64,000 nucleotides of DNA from Microcaldota archaeon (GTDB lineage: Archaea; Micrarchaeota; Micrarchaeia; Micrarchaeales; CABMGC01): the NCBI GenBank assembly GCA_021852055.1, contig JAJZOD010000004.1, positions 1 to 64,000 on the forward strand, written 5' to 3'. Position numbers and translations under genes: made by a program. Each line of letters starts with the position of its first letter. Positions within the stretch are counted from its first letter, which is position 1. Below, in pieces: positions 50,799 through 60,194 of the stretch. The notes under the pieces were generated by a model, which had not been told where the DNA came from, ran no database searches, and was given only the letters and a program-made list of their open reading frames with translations.

Positions 50799-53561
50799 CT
50801 ATGAAACTGTTATGGTTGTCGGTGCACTGTTTGCCTGTTGTTGTGGGAATTGCGCGTTACCTGTATCGGTTGCCACTACAATGAAATTGTAGTTTCCGCC
50901 AGAAAGGAAGGTAGGTGTGGTATATATCGACGAAGTAGCGCCAGGTATTTTTGTATATCCTGACAAACCTGGATATTCCTCGTACCACTGGTAAGTGTAA
51001 GGAGGCACTCCTCCAGCAGCAGTTGCATAAAGCGTGACTGTGCTGCCCATTGTTGATATGTAATTTTGAGACGCAACGGCACTCACCATAAGCTGGCTTC
51101 CAATAGGGTTTGCTACTGAAAGCAGTGTGCCGCCTTCAGTAGGCAGTGGAAAAGAATACGCTTCGGACGCAAATCCATTATGTTCGACGTTGCCTCCAAA
51201 TACGTTGAAGAGGGAATAATAGCTATAAGAACCGATGTGACCTGCACCACCGGAGTCTACATAATCACCACCTACACACGCTGTAATGCCATCAATACCT
51301 GAAACCACACTTTCCATAGAACTGCAGGCTATATTCATAAGTGGGTCATCTCCAGGCTGTATGCCTGAGCTAACCCATGACCATGCACCTATGCCATCGG
51401 ACGTAAGAGGGGCATATACGTAGAATCCATAGCCTACACAGAAAATGTAAGGCGTGGATGTTCCTACGGAATTGCAACTTAACTGCCAATTTCTAACATA
51501 ATTATTGCCATAAGCCATCCATTCATTAACGCCTTGCATACCAGTAGTTTGATACCACGAACCTATCCCATTTGGCGTAAGTTGAGCGTAATAGAAATTG
51601 GCACCATTAGAATCTCCACCATTGCCGTTGTTGTAATAACCACCAACGCAGTATATCCTATCTACTCCGCTAACTACTGCCGAAACGCAGCTTCCAGGCC
51701 CAGCACTTCCTGGATATGAAGTTGTTTGCGTCCAAGTACCTATTCCAACAACCACATTATTCTTAATATAAATAGGCGCGTAGTATGCATATGTATCGCT
51801 TATGCTACCTCCTGCGCCGCCACCACCGCCTGCACCTCCTCCGCCAACGCAGTATATGTAACTATTTCCTCCGGATGTTGTGTTTGTTACACAGTTTACC
51901 GACCCGCCGCTTATCGGGTAGGGAGTAGTCTGAACCCAAGTACCTATGCCATCTGCAGTAAGTGGAGCTATGTACGTGTTGTCTATATACCCTGGGCCTT
52001 GTTGTAGATAACCACCTACACAAATAGCATAACTATCGATGACCGTGCATCCGAAATTAGTCGGCATATAAGTATCGTAGTAAGAACCAGGATAGAGATT
52101 TAATGGATAACTGGTAGAAGGATAGGGTGTCGTACCATGCCATTGACTATAACCCGTAACCGCCGAGGAATTAAGGTAAGGGTATAGCTCACCGTCCAGC
52201 CCAACTACTCCGTAGTAAGCATTTGTGTTACCTGCAGTAGTTCCCCAATTTGTTTTGTCCTCCCCTGGCCACGGACCGATGCAACCGCCACCATAGTAAG
52301 AACAACCTATCATTCCGCCGAAATAGTACAAATAGCCAAGAACGCTTGGCGTGGGTGGTATATTGCTGAATTGCTGCAGAACATTCAACTGCACTGGCGT
52401 TGGATACGCTTTATCATTGAGACTGTCTGTAACTATTGCACAGTAGTAGTAGACACCCGATGAAGACTGCGATGCCGTGTACGTGCTTTGAATCGCACCC
52501 GATATATAAGAATCAAGGTTACAATTCGGGCTTGTGCCACTGAGCCACTGATATGTGTAAGGAGGTACACCTCCAGATATTGTCAAAGTAAATGTTTGTT
52601 GTTGGTTTACCTGCACTGTAGCAGTGGAAGGAGAGATTGTCGCGTATAATTGCGGCAGAACATTCAACTGCGCTGGCGTTGGATACGCTTTATCATTGAG
52701 ACTGTCTGTAACTATTGCACAGTAGTAGTAGACACCCGATGAAGACTGCGATGCCGTGTACGTGCTTTGAATCGCACCCGATATATAAGAATCAAGGTTA
52801 CAATTCGGGCTTGTGCCACTGAGCCACTGATATGTGTAAGGAGGTACACCTCCAGATATTGTCAAAGTAAATGTTTGTTGTTGGTTTACCTGCACTGTAG
52901 CAGTGGAAGGAGAGATTGTCGCGTATAATTGCTGTACAGAAACTGTAGTTGTGGAGGTGGTAGTTGAAGTTGTAGTTGAAGTTGATGTTGAAGTGGTAGT
53001 TGAAGTTGTTGTAGTTGAAGAAGTGGTGCTTGTTGTGCTTGATGGCATAGGCGTAGCGTAAGCGGCAGCAGAGCCCGAAGTATTTATTAAAGGTAGAGAT
53101 GTGTAGTTGCTGCAGGAAAGGTTCTTGCACTCGAAATATTGTAAGTAAAATGTAGGTTGCAGCTCTGAACCTGGAGTTACCGACAGGTCTACTGATACAG
53201 CACACGTTGCAGATGCACCTGCCTTGAGTATGTTGCCTGTTGCTGTTGTATTGCACTGCCCTGCAATATATTTGCTGCCAGATGACATTGAAGCATAGAA
53301 CGCAGGATCGCCCGGCAGGTATATGGAACTGCCTAGGTTGTTTGTAAACGCAATTTCAATGTCTGTTGCAACTGAATTTGTTGTTATTAACATTTGATAG
53401 CAGTACAGATTTGGAGTTATGTAGCAGTAGGATGGACTGTATGTCGATGGCTTCAAAGGCACAGCAAACATGTAAACGGCAATAATCACAGCTATGAGTA
53501 TCAGTATAGCCGCAGCATACTGCGACAAGAACTCCATTGAAGACTGTAATCTTAGATTCAA
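50799..53561 (-). CDS. Large pilin-like surface protein with Ig-like repeats
   Basis: A 920-residue exported protein. It starts with a short polar stretch and a long hydrophobic helix (residues about 8-33: FLSQYAAAILILIAVIIAVYMF), like archaeal type IV pilin/class III signal sequences. A Thr/Ser-rich linker (STTTSTTTSTST, about 175-205) follows, then two near-identical 93-residue Ig-like modules (TISGGVPPYTYQWLSG), a Kelch-like region of repeated GIGTWTQTT...YCVGG units and a C-terminal PPYTYQWYEE module. Probably adhesion or an S-layer-associated role. Confidence 0.75.
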   Translation of the reverse strand: MNLRLQSSMEFLSQYAAAILILIAVIIAVYMFAVPLKPSTYSPSYCYITPNLYCYQMLITTNSVATDIEIAFTNNLGSSIYLPGDPAFYASMSSGSKYIAGQCNTTATGNILKAGASATCAVSVDLSVTPGSELQPTFYLQYFECKNLSCSNYTSLPLINTSGSAAAYATPMPSSTTSTTSSTTTTSTTTSTSTSTTTSTTTSTTTVSVQQLYATISPSTATVQVNQQQTFTLTISGGVPPYTYQWLSGTSPNCNLDSYISGAIQSTYTASQSSSGVYYYCAIVTDSLNDKAYPTPAQLNVLPQLYATISPSTATVQVNQQQTFTLTISGGVPPYTYQWLSGTSPNCNLDSYISGAIQSTYTASQSSSGVYYYCAIVTDSLNDKAYPTPVQLNVLQQFSNIPPTPSVLGYLYYFGGMIGCSYYGGGCIGPWPGEDKTNWGTTAGNTNAYYGVVGLDGELYPYLNSSAVTGYSQWHGTTPYPSTSYPLNLYPGSYYDTYMPTNFGCTVIDSYAICVGGYLQQGPGYIDNTYIAPLTADGIGTWVQTTPYPISGGSVNCVTNTTSGGNSYIYCVGGGGAGGGGGAGGSISDTYAYYAPIYIKNNVVVGIGTWTQTTSYPGSAGPGSCVSAVVSGVDRIYCVGGYYNNGNGGDSNGANFYYAQLTPNGIGSWYQTTGMQGVNEWMAYGNNYVRNWQLSCNSVGTSTPYIFCVGYGFYVYAPLTSDGIGAWSWVSSGIQPGDDPLMNIACSSMESVVSGIDGITACVGGDYVDSGGAGHIGSYSYYSLFNVFGGNVEHNGFASEAYSFPLPTEGGTLLSVANPIGSQLMVSAVASQNYISTMGSTVTLYATAAGGVPPYTYQWYEEYPGLSGYTKIPGATSSIYTTPTFLSGGNYNFIVVATDTGNAQFPQQQANSAPTTITVS
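52380..52937 (-). repeat. 279-bp tandem duplication inside the surface protein gene
   Basis: 52380-52658 and 52659-52937 are the same 279-bp unit head to tail. By eye only one internal base differs (a C/T on the coding strand that gives TPVQLNV versus TPAQLNV), apart from the outer edges. The unit codes for one 93-residue Ig-like module, so the frame is kept. Recent duplication or gene conversion. Confidence 0.9.
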
Positions 53562-53916
53562 AGTTGCACCATAAGTAATCTAAGTAATAAATAGGGTAGT
53601 TTTTATATGTTTCGGCGTTTATGCACCACGATTTAAGCAGCTTTGAATACTGTTTATCGAATGGAATCGCATTTGAAGTATGTTGCATTCTGTGCAATAA
53701 ATTCTATGCAATAAATATACTGTAGCTATATATCTGATTGTCATGTGCTTGGATATACTTGAATATTTGGTAGGTTGGAGGATTTATTCCGGAAAAGGAA
53801 AATACGGTATAGTTAAATATATAAGTCGCGTTTGCGTATAATCTATCGCAAGGATTATCCAGAACTTTTATAAGGCGCAATGCATACGATGATTTTTCTA
53901 GGAGAGGAAGGACTTT
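53562..53916. other. Intergenic divergent promoter region
   Basis: 355 bases between the surface-protein and MFS genes, which diverge. It contains A/T-rich blocks (GTTAAATATATAAGTCGCG near 53812; AATAAATAGGG near 53587) suitable as TATA boxes, and a purine-rich GAGAGGAAGG before the MFS start. No gene seen. Confidence 0.5.
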
Positions 53917-55326
53917 ATGAAAAATGAGAACAGGATATTATCAGTGTTGGTTATAGGCACTCTTATGGCGTCTATAGATTCAACTATTGTGCTTCTGGCG
54001 CTGCCTGCCATAACACAAGCACTACATGCCAACCTTTACTCATCGATATGGATCATACTTATTTATATCCTTGTAATTGCAGTAGCGACTACACAGCTCG
54101 GCAGGCTTGGGGATATATTTGGCAGGAGCAACATTTTCAACCTGGGCTTTGCTGTATTCACCATAGGCTCAGCGATGTGCGGCTTTTCAGGTGACATAAC
54201 AACATTGGTACTTTCAAGGGTTGTGCAGGGTGTGGGCGGAGCAATGGTGCAGGCGAATAGTGGGGCGATAGTTGCAGACACATTTGAACCGCATAGAAGG
54301 GGCAGGGCTTTCGGATTTACTGCATTCGGCTACAACATAGGCGCACTGCTCGGCATAGTCCTAGGAGGCACTATAACTACATTTGTGGGTTGGCAGTACA
54401 TATTCTTCATAAATGTCCCTATAGGGATAATTGCGGTGATTTTGGGGGTTGTGTATATCAAGGATAAAAACAGGGTAACAGAAAGGTTGGACATAATTGG
54501 CATGCTCTTGTTTGCAGCGTCACTGGTGCTTATATCTTATGCTATGATAGATTTTGCATCTTTCGGGGTTTCTGCTTCAAATCTTGCAATGTTAATATCA
54601 GGATTTGCTGTGCTTGCCGGATTTATACTGTTTGAGAGGCGTGAAAGGTACCCAATGCTCAACTTCAAGATATTCAAGAGCAGAATACTCAAATATTCCA
54701 TGTCTGCCTCTTTTCTGCAGTCTCTCGGGTACATGTCAGTGGTGTTTGTAGTTATTTTATACCTTCAGGGTATACGAGGCCTTAATCCGTTTGCTGCGTC
54801 TGTGCTACTTATACCTGGGTATATAGTTGGCAGTATGGCTGCGCCGTATATGGGCAGATTATCCGATAAATTTGGCGCAAGGATAATAGCTACAGTAGGC
54901 ATAACGCTGATGTGCATTGCAATATTTGTATACCTATCGCTAGGACAGTACACTTCTTATTATATAATCATGCTTGCGACCATATTTTCTGGAATAGGCG
55001 GCGCTATGTTCTGGCCTGCAAACACAAGCACAATAATGGCGCATGCTGCGCAGAACCAGTATGGAAGCACTTCAGGCTTCCTTAGAACAGCATCAAACGT
55101 TGGGATGCTGGGCAGCTTTGTCATTGCAATTACTGCTGCTTCGATAGCAATACCAAGAGCTGCAGCCTTTGGAATATTCTTAGGAACATCGAAGCTTATA
55201 GGAGGGGTTTCTGTGGGATTTTTGCATGGCATAGATGCAGCACTTATTGTATCATTTTCAATATTGATAATTGCAGGGCTCCTGTCATTTGCGCGAGGCA
55301 AGGAAGACAGAAGAGCAGGAGAATGA
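53917..55326 (+). CDS. MFS multidrug exporter (DHA2/EmrB-like)
   Basis: A 469-residue transporter with about 14 TM segments. Motif A LGRLGDIFGRSNIF in the first cytoplasmic loop, motif C around GAMVQANSGAIVADTF and GALLGIVLGGTITTFVGW are visible. Proton-driven efflux of toxic compounds is the usual role. Start ATG 53917, with purine-rich GAGAGGAAGG just upstream. It ends 57 bp before the phosphoglycerate mutase gene. Confidence 0.9.
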   Translation: MKNENRILSVLVIGTLMASIDSTIVLLALPAITQALHANLYSSIWIILIYILVIAVATTQLGRLGDIFGRSNIFNLGFAVFTIGSAMCGFSGDITTLVLSRVVQGVGGAMVQANSGAIVADTFEPHRRGRAFGFTAFGYNIGALLGIVLGGTITTFVGWQYIFFINVPIGIIAVILGVVYIKDKNRVTERLDIIGMLLFAASLVLISYAMIDFASFGVSASNLAMLISGFAVLAGFILFERRERYPMLNFKIFKSRILKYSMSASFLQSLGYMSVVFVVILYLQGIRGLNPFAASVLLIPGYIVGSMAAPYMGRLSDKFGARIIATVGITLMCIAIFVYLSLGQYTSYYIIMLATIFSGIGGAMFWPANTSTIMAHAAQNQYGSTSGFLRTASNVGMLGSFVIAITAASIAIPRAAAFGIFLGTSKLIGGVSVGFLHGIDAALIVSFSILIIAGLLSFARGKEDRRAGE

Positions 55327-55382
55327 CGTAGAGTATAAATATAAAATATAAATAGCAAAGTTTATCCAAATGGATGATTATA

Positions 55383-56900
55383 ATGCACAAACCCGTTGTT
55401 GTTGTGATAAGGGATGGCTGGGGTTATAGGAAAGAGCAGGAGTTTAATGCCACTATTTTGGGAGACAATAGATTTACAGAAGGGCTGATGAAGCAGTACC
55501 CGAACACGCTGCTTGATGCGTCTGGCGAGGCAGTAGGCCTTCCAGAAGGCTATCAGGGAAACTCTGAAGTTGGGCATATGACAATAGGGGCAGGACGGAT
55601 ATTCTTCCAGTCATTGCCTCGCATAAACAAGGACATAGCTACCGGTGCATTTTTCAGGAATGGCGCTCTTCTCGGCGCAGTCGAGAACTGCAAGAGGAAC
55701 GGCACTACGCTGCATGTTATCGGACTGCTTCAGAAGGAGGGCGTGCACGCACACATGGACCACTGCATAGCAGTACTTGAGCTGTGCAAAAGGGAGGGCC
55801 TTAAAGACGTTGCTTTGCATGTGATATCCGATGGCCGGGACTCACCCGTAAACAGCACAATTAAGAATGTAATAGAGCTGAAAAAGCAGATTGATGAGAA
55901 AGGCGTTGGAAGAATAGCAACAATAGAAGGCAGATATTATGCAATGGACAGGGACAAGAGGTGGGACAGAACGAAGGCAGCCTATGATTGCATAGTTGAA
56001 GCAAAATCTGATTTCGTGTTTGAGGATCCTGTCATTTGCATGGAGCAGTGCTATGCATCTGGGGAAACTGACGAGTTCATAAAGCCAAGAAAGGCAGTTT
56101 GGTACAACGGCTTCGGGAAAAACGACAGCGTTATATTTTATAACTTCAGGACTGACAGGACGCGACAGCTCACAATGGCTATTGTAGAGGATGAATTTGA
56201 TGGATGGAAGCGTGATCCTGACGATGTGTACTTTGTAGCAATGACAGAATTTTATGCGCCTATGAACAGAAGGGCGCATATTGCATATCCGCCAGAGCCT
56301 GTGACCAATCTGCTCGGGGACATGATATCGAAGAACGGGCTCAAGCAGCTTAGGATAAGTGAAACAGAAAAGTATGCGCATGTTACTTTCTTCTTCAATG
56401 GCCAGGTGGAGAAGGCCAGCCCCGGAGAGGACAGGATACTTGTGCCAAGCCCAAAAGTTGCCACATATGACTTAAAACCTGAGATGTCTGCTTATGAGTT
56501 GGGCGACAGGATAGTAAAGGAGATGGGCCGTGGAGTATATGATGTCATCATAACAAATTTCGTCAATGCCGATATGGTAGGGCATACAGGGGTATGGGAT
56601 GCCATACTCAAAGCTGTCAAGGCTGTTGATGACAACGTTAAAAAAGTAGTTGATGAGACATTAAGGCAGGAGGGGGTGGCTCTTATCTTGGCTGACCATG
56701 GCTGCATAGAAGATAAAACAGAAAACATGCGCACAAGCCATACTAAGAGCAAGGTGCCTTTTGTTTTGGTAAGCAACGATCCTATGCTTAAATCGGTCAA
56801 GCTGAAGGACGGCCGCGGACTACAGGATGTAGCGCCTACAGTGCTAAGGCTTCTCAACATAGAAAAACCCCAGGAGATGACAGGGGAGAGCCTGTTCTGA
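55383..56900 (+). CDS. gpmI: Cofactor-independent phosphoglycerate mutase
   Basis: A 505-residue alkaline-phosphatase-superfamily enzyme. VVVIRDGWGY (metal Asp), the catalytic Ser in GNSEVGHMTIGAGR, ISDGRDSPVN and the C-terminal metal motifs NADMVGHTG and ADHGCIED match the long GpmI form. It interconverts 3- and 2-phosphoglycerate. Many archaea use the shorter ApgM instead. I chose ATG 55383 (HKPVVVVIRDGWG); ATG 55374 is in frame. Enolase, the next glycolytic step, is encoded about 1 kb downstream. Confidence 0.92.
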   Translation: MHKPVVVVIRDGWGYRKEQEFNATILGDNRFTEGLMKQYPNTLLDASGEAVGLPEGYQGNSEVGHMTIGAGRIFFQSLPRINKDIATGAFFRNGALLGAVENCKRNGTTLHVIGLLQKEGVHAHMDHCIAVLELCKREGLKDVALHVISDGRDSPVNSTIKNVIELKKQIDEKGVGRIATIEGRYYAMDRDKRWDRTKAAYDCIVEAKSDFVFEDPVICMEQCYASGETDEFIKPRKAVWYNGFGKNDSVIFYNFRTDRTRQLTMAIVEDEFDGWKRDPDDVYFVAMTEFYAPMNRRAHIAYPPEPVTNLLGDMISKNGLKQLRISETEKYAHVTFFFNGQVEKASPGEDRILVPSPKVATYDLKPEMSAYELGDRIVKEMGRGVYDVIITNFVNADMVGHTGVWDAILKAVKAVDDNVKKVVDETLRQEGVALILADHGCIEDKTENMRTSHTKSKVPFVLVSNDPMLKSVKLKDGRGLQDVAPTVLRLLNIEKPQEMTGESLF

Positions 56901-56973
56901 TTACAGCGCACAGACCAAAGCCCAGATAGCCATTTATATGTGGGAATACATATAATATATTCAAGATGAGCTT

Positions 56974-57855
56974 ATGGCAGAGCCTGCAGAAAGGGCTGGA
57001 AGGGCGTATAAAACTTACATGAACGCAGGCAGAAACTCTATTTACAGGGCGCTTTCTGCAGTAGGCCCGGAAAATTTGTTGCGCGTAGTACTGGATAATG
57101 CAGAATCGAATAGGATATCGGATATACAATCGCTTCAGAGAATCGTAAATCTGAAGAAAGGCGCAGGGGGTTCTGATATCTCATCTCCTGAACTGGCAAC
57201 AGCACTGACGCTTGTGAATAGAGACGTTGCAGCATATTGGGAATGCATACGCTTATTCCCTTCAGAATTTTACTCGCACGGCCGCACCATGCTTCTTGAT
57301 TTCATGACTAATGTAGTCATGAACGGAAAAAATCTTGCAGTTGAATACCACTCTTTTTCTGTCAAACTTGCAGGCGTCGAAAACAAGTTTAGGGGAGAGA
57401 CCTTGGGGCGTGACTTGGAAAAGAGGAAGGCAGCATACAAGGACAGCGGATTGATTGTGGTGTTAGCGTCTGACATCAATCCTGAAAAATTGCAGAATGC
57501 CACTGGAATTGATGTCATGTCATTCTGCGATTACTACATAAGTGCAAGAGATAGAAGTGTGACTGACAATTCAGGGACCACGCACATGCACGCAAACACA
57601 CCCAGAATTGAGAGAAAGGCATTTGAGGCTAGTTTCTTTGAGGTGTTCAAGAGAAATCCTTCAGAATCATCGGTAAGGCTCGGAACTTACCATGCACTGC
57701 TCTCGCATGTTTTGCTCAGCATAACCCAAAATACAGCAGCAGTAAGGCTCAAAGACAAAGACTTCAGTGAGGCATTGGGCAGTTATCTCAGATTGAAGGT
57801 GTGGCCCAGGATAATGGAAGGCCCGCCTGCGCCGCCTGAACCGGCAAGATGGTAA
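56974..57855 (+). CDS. Hypothetical protein, 293 aa
   Basis: A mostly helical soluble protein (PENLLRVVLDNAESNRISDIQSLQRIV; LLDFMTNVVMNGKNLAVEYHSF) with a proline-rich tail ending PPAPPEPARW. No family recognised. ATG 56974 follows a TATA-like TTTATATG. It lies between gpmI and enolase and converges with enolase, 6 bp apart, so its function may be unrelated to glycolysis. Confidence 0.6.
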   Translation: MAEPAERAGRAYKTYMNAGRNSIYRALSAVGPENLLRVVLDNAESNRISDIQSLQRIVNLKKGAGGSDISSPELATALTLVNRDVAAYWECIRLFPSEFYSHGRTMLLDFMTNVVMNGKNLAVEYHSFSVKLAGVENKFRGETLGRDLEKRKAAYKDSGLIVVLASDINPEKLQNATGIDVMSFCDYYISARDRSVTDNSGTTHMHANTPRIERKAFEASFFEVFKRNPSESSVRLGTYHALLSHVLLSITQNTAAVRLKDKDFSEALGSYLRLKVWPRIMEGPPAPPEPARW

Positions 57856-57861
57856 AAGAGA

Positions 57862-59070
57862 CTATTGGCTTTTATTCAGCTTCTCCTCTATTCGTATTAG
57901 CTCGTTATGCTTTGCGGTCCTCTCCCCGCCTATTGTGCCAGTCTTTATGTACTCTATCCCGAGGCCAACGGCAAGATGTGCAATTGTAGCATCTTCGGTT
58001 TCGCCGCTTCTGTGCGATATTATAGTCTTATAATTGTTGTGCTTGGCGAGCTCCACAGTCTCAATCATGTCTGACAGTGTGCCTATTTGGTTCGGCTTTA
58101 TAAGTATGGCGTTGCCTGCCCCTATGCTTATGCCTTTCTGCAGCCGCACCTTGTTGGTAACAAAAAGGTCATCGCCTATTATCATTGTATCTTTCCCTAT
58201 CCTTTTCGTCAGTTCTGCAAATCCGTCGAAATCTGACTCGTCAAGCGGATCTTCCAATGACATTACACCGAACCTTTCAGCGAGATCTGCCATGAAATCT
58301 ATCTGTTCCTCCTTCGAAAGCCTCTTGTCTTTGTAGGTATATGAACCATCTTCGCAGAACTCCGAAGCTGCAAGGTCTATTGCTGGACCTATTTTAACTC
58401 CTGTGTTTTCAGATGCAGAGCGTATGGCACTTGAAAGCAGTTCAAGAGCTTCCATATCGGATAACGGCGCTACCCATGCCTTTTCGTCACCGAGGCCTAG
58501 GCTTAAATCAGGAAATTTTAAGCGTATCAGCTCTCCTGTTTTTTTGTGCACTGCTACATTTGCAAATGCCGAATCTGAGTAGCACTTGCCGCTGGCTATT
58601 GATAGGAACTCCTGCATTGTTGTGCCATTTATAGCGTGCTTGCCGCCGCCGATTATATTGCCCATTGGCTTTGGCAGCGACACTGTCTTTCCAGATGACA
58701 GCGACTGGTACAGTTCTATGTTGTCCGATTTTGCAGATGCTTTTGCATATGCAAGCGATGCTGCAACTGCTATGTTGCCACCTACCCTGCTTAAGTTGTC
58801 TGTGCCGTCGGCCTCATGCAGCATCGAGTCGAAGCCTTTCTGATCAGACAAGCGCATGCCTGTGGCCATCTTTGAAACTCTAGCAAAGCCAATTATGCCC
58901 TGCGCTATGCCTCCTTCGGGATAATCCCTGACTTCGAATGTGCCCTTGCTTGCACCGCTAGGCGCAGCCGCCCGGCCAGTGATGTTGTTTGATATTATGT
59001 CAACCTCAACTGTAGGGTTACCCCTCGAATCTATTATCTTCCTTATCTTTGCTTCGGAAATCTCTGCCAT
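57862..59070 (-). CDS. eno: Enolase
   Basis: A 402-residue enolase. The N-terminal IRKIIDSRGNPTVEVDI and APSGASKGTFE loop, MSLEDPLDESDFDGF (metal Glu/Asp), MIIGDDLFVTN and ILIKPNQIGTLS with the catalytic Lys, then SHRSGETEDATIAHLAVG are all present. Converts 2-phosphoglycerate to phosphoenolpyruvate. Start ATG 59070; longer in-frame extensions exist but do not match the family. Confidence 0.95.
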   Translation of the reverse strand: MAEISEAKIRKIIDSRGNPTVEVDIISNNITGRAAAPSGASKGTFEVRDYPEGGIAQGIIGFARVSKMATGMRLSDQKGFDSMLHEADGTDNLSRVGGNIAVAASLAYAKASAKSDNIELYQSLSSGKTVSLPKPMGNIIGGGKHAINGTTMQEFLSIASGKCYSDSAFANVAVHKKTGELIRLKFPDLSLGLGDEKAWVAPLSDMEALELLSSAIRSASENTGVKIGPAIDLAASEFCEDGSYTYKDKRLSKEEQIDFMADLAERFGVMSLEDPLDESDFDGFAELTKRIGKDTMIIGDDLFVTNKVRLQKGISIGAGNAILIKPNQIGTLSDMIETVELAKHNNYKTIISHRSGETEDATIAHLAVGLGIEYIKTGTIGGERTAKHNELIRIEEKLNKSQ

Positions 59071-59186
59071 AACCACACCTGTTTCAATATTTTCAGCATT
59101 TTTCAGCATGCTTGCGTATAGTACAATTATTTTGAATACGCAGTCAATTATATTAAATGTTGAGTTTATTATTAGCCGGTGATAAT

Positions 59187-59507
59187 ATGGATTTTTCAGA
59201 ATATCAGACAAGCGCAAAACGCACTGCGATATATCCGGGCAGGCTTGATGGCAGGGTGTACTACCCTGCCCTAGGGCTTGCAGGCGAAGTCGGTGAGCTT
59301 CTAAACAAGATAAAGAAGCAGGCCAGGGACGGCAAGGTGCTTGATAAAAATGAGATCGCTGGTGAACTTGGAGACGTGCTGTGGTATGTGTCGCAGATAG
59401 CAGAGGAGCTGGGGTTGCGCCTTGAGGATGTCGCTGCGCACAATATTGAAAAGCTCAGAAGCAGAGATGAGAGGGGTGTGATAAATGGCAGCGGAGATGA
59501 AAGATAG
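59187..59507 (+). CDS. MazG-like nucleotide pyrophosphohydrolase
   Basis: A 106-residue all-alpha protein. GLAGEVGELLNKIKKQ and EIAGELGDVLWYVSQIAEELGL carry the EExxE...EXXD metal motifs of MazG. Such enzymes hydrolyse (d)NTPs or house-clean altered nucleotides. Start ATG 59187, divergent from enolase. Its 3' end overlaps the start of the CYTH gene by 23 bp. Confidence 0.88.
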   Translation: MDFSEYQTSAKRTAIYPGRLDGRVYYPALGLAGEVGELLNKIKKQARDGKVLDKNEIAGELGDVLWYVSQIAEELGLRLEDVAAHNIEKLRSRDERGVINGSGDER

Positions 59508-60102
59508 CATGCAGAAAGGCACTACAGTGCGTGTCATAAACATTGACAAGGCCGAGGTGCTTAATAGGTTGAAACATCTGAAAGCTAAGGCTCATCCTAG
59601 ATACATTTCAAAGAGCGTTACATTCGAGGTAAGTGCAGGAAACACTGACTATCTGAACGAGAGCGAAAAAAAGCGCAGTATGTGGATGAAAATAAGCGAG
59701 GACAATGGCAGAACAATAATCGTCCTCAGGCATGTGCCATCATCTAAACAGATGCCGAAAAAGCACACAATAAATGCAAGTGATTTTCTAACTGCAGTGA
59801 GAATATCAAAGCTTATCTTGCACGGCATTGATTATAGCTATCTTGAGATAAAGAGGGAGCCATACTCTGCAGACGGCTGCACTATTACCATTGTTGAAAG
59901 GCCGTGCCTCAAGCCAGAAGTTGAGATAAGTTCACTCACAAAGGCCATGGCCATGAAAATGTACAGGAAACTTGGAATAAAAGGCGAGATAGGCCTCGGA
60001 GTAAACGTCCCTGAAAGCGTATACTACAAACTTATGGGTTTTGATTTCGAGATGGTTAAAAATCATTACAATAAAAAGCTTGACAGGCTTCTGAATGAGT
60101 AA
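59485..60102 (+). CDS. CYTH-domain-like protein
   Basis: A 205-residue protein with a beta-barrel-like pattern of alternating charged strands: SKSVTFEV, MWMKISEDNGRTIIVLRHV, YSYLEIKREPY, CTITIVERPC and PEVEISSLTKAMAMKMYRKLGI. This resembles CYTH/triphosphate tunnel proteins such as thiamine-triphosphatase-like enzymes. The usual ExExK is only partly visible. It overlaps the MazG gene by 23 bp, so both may act on nucleotide triphosphates. Confidence 0.55.
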   Translation: MAAEMKDSMQKGTTVRVINIDKAEVLNRLKHLKAKAHPRYISKSVTFEVSAGNTDYLNESEKKRSMWMKISEDNGRTIIVLRHVPSSKQMPKKHTINASDFLTAVRISKLILHGIDYSYLEIKREPYSADGCTITIVERPCLKPEVEISSLTKAMAMKMYRKLGIKGEIGLGVNVPESVYYKLMGFDFEMVKNHYNKKLDRLLNE

Positions 60103-60194
60103 GCGCAGTAACATCCAGATTTAGTTGAAGCATGGTAATAATAATCGCTTTGGCATTCAGCAGGAAAATGATGCTGCGACAGACTAAGAAGGCA

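Noticed and set aside
52380-52937. Repeats considered as a CRISPR array
   Set aside because: Only two 279-bp units, in frame within a coding sequence, no spacers; no cas genes in the window.
59071-59217. N-terminal extension of enolase to 59217
   Set aside because: It overlaps the MazG promoter and start, and enolase homology begins at 59070.
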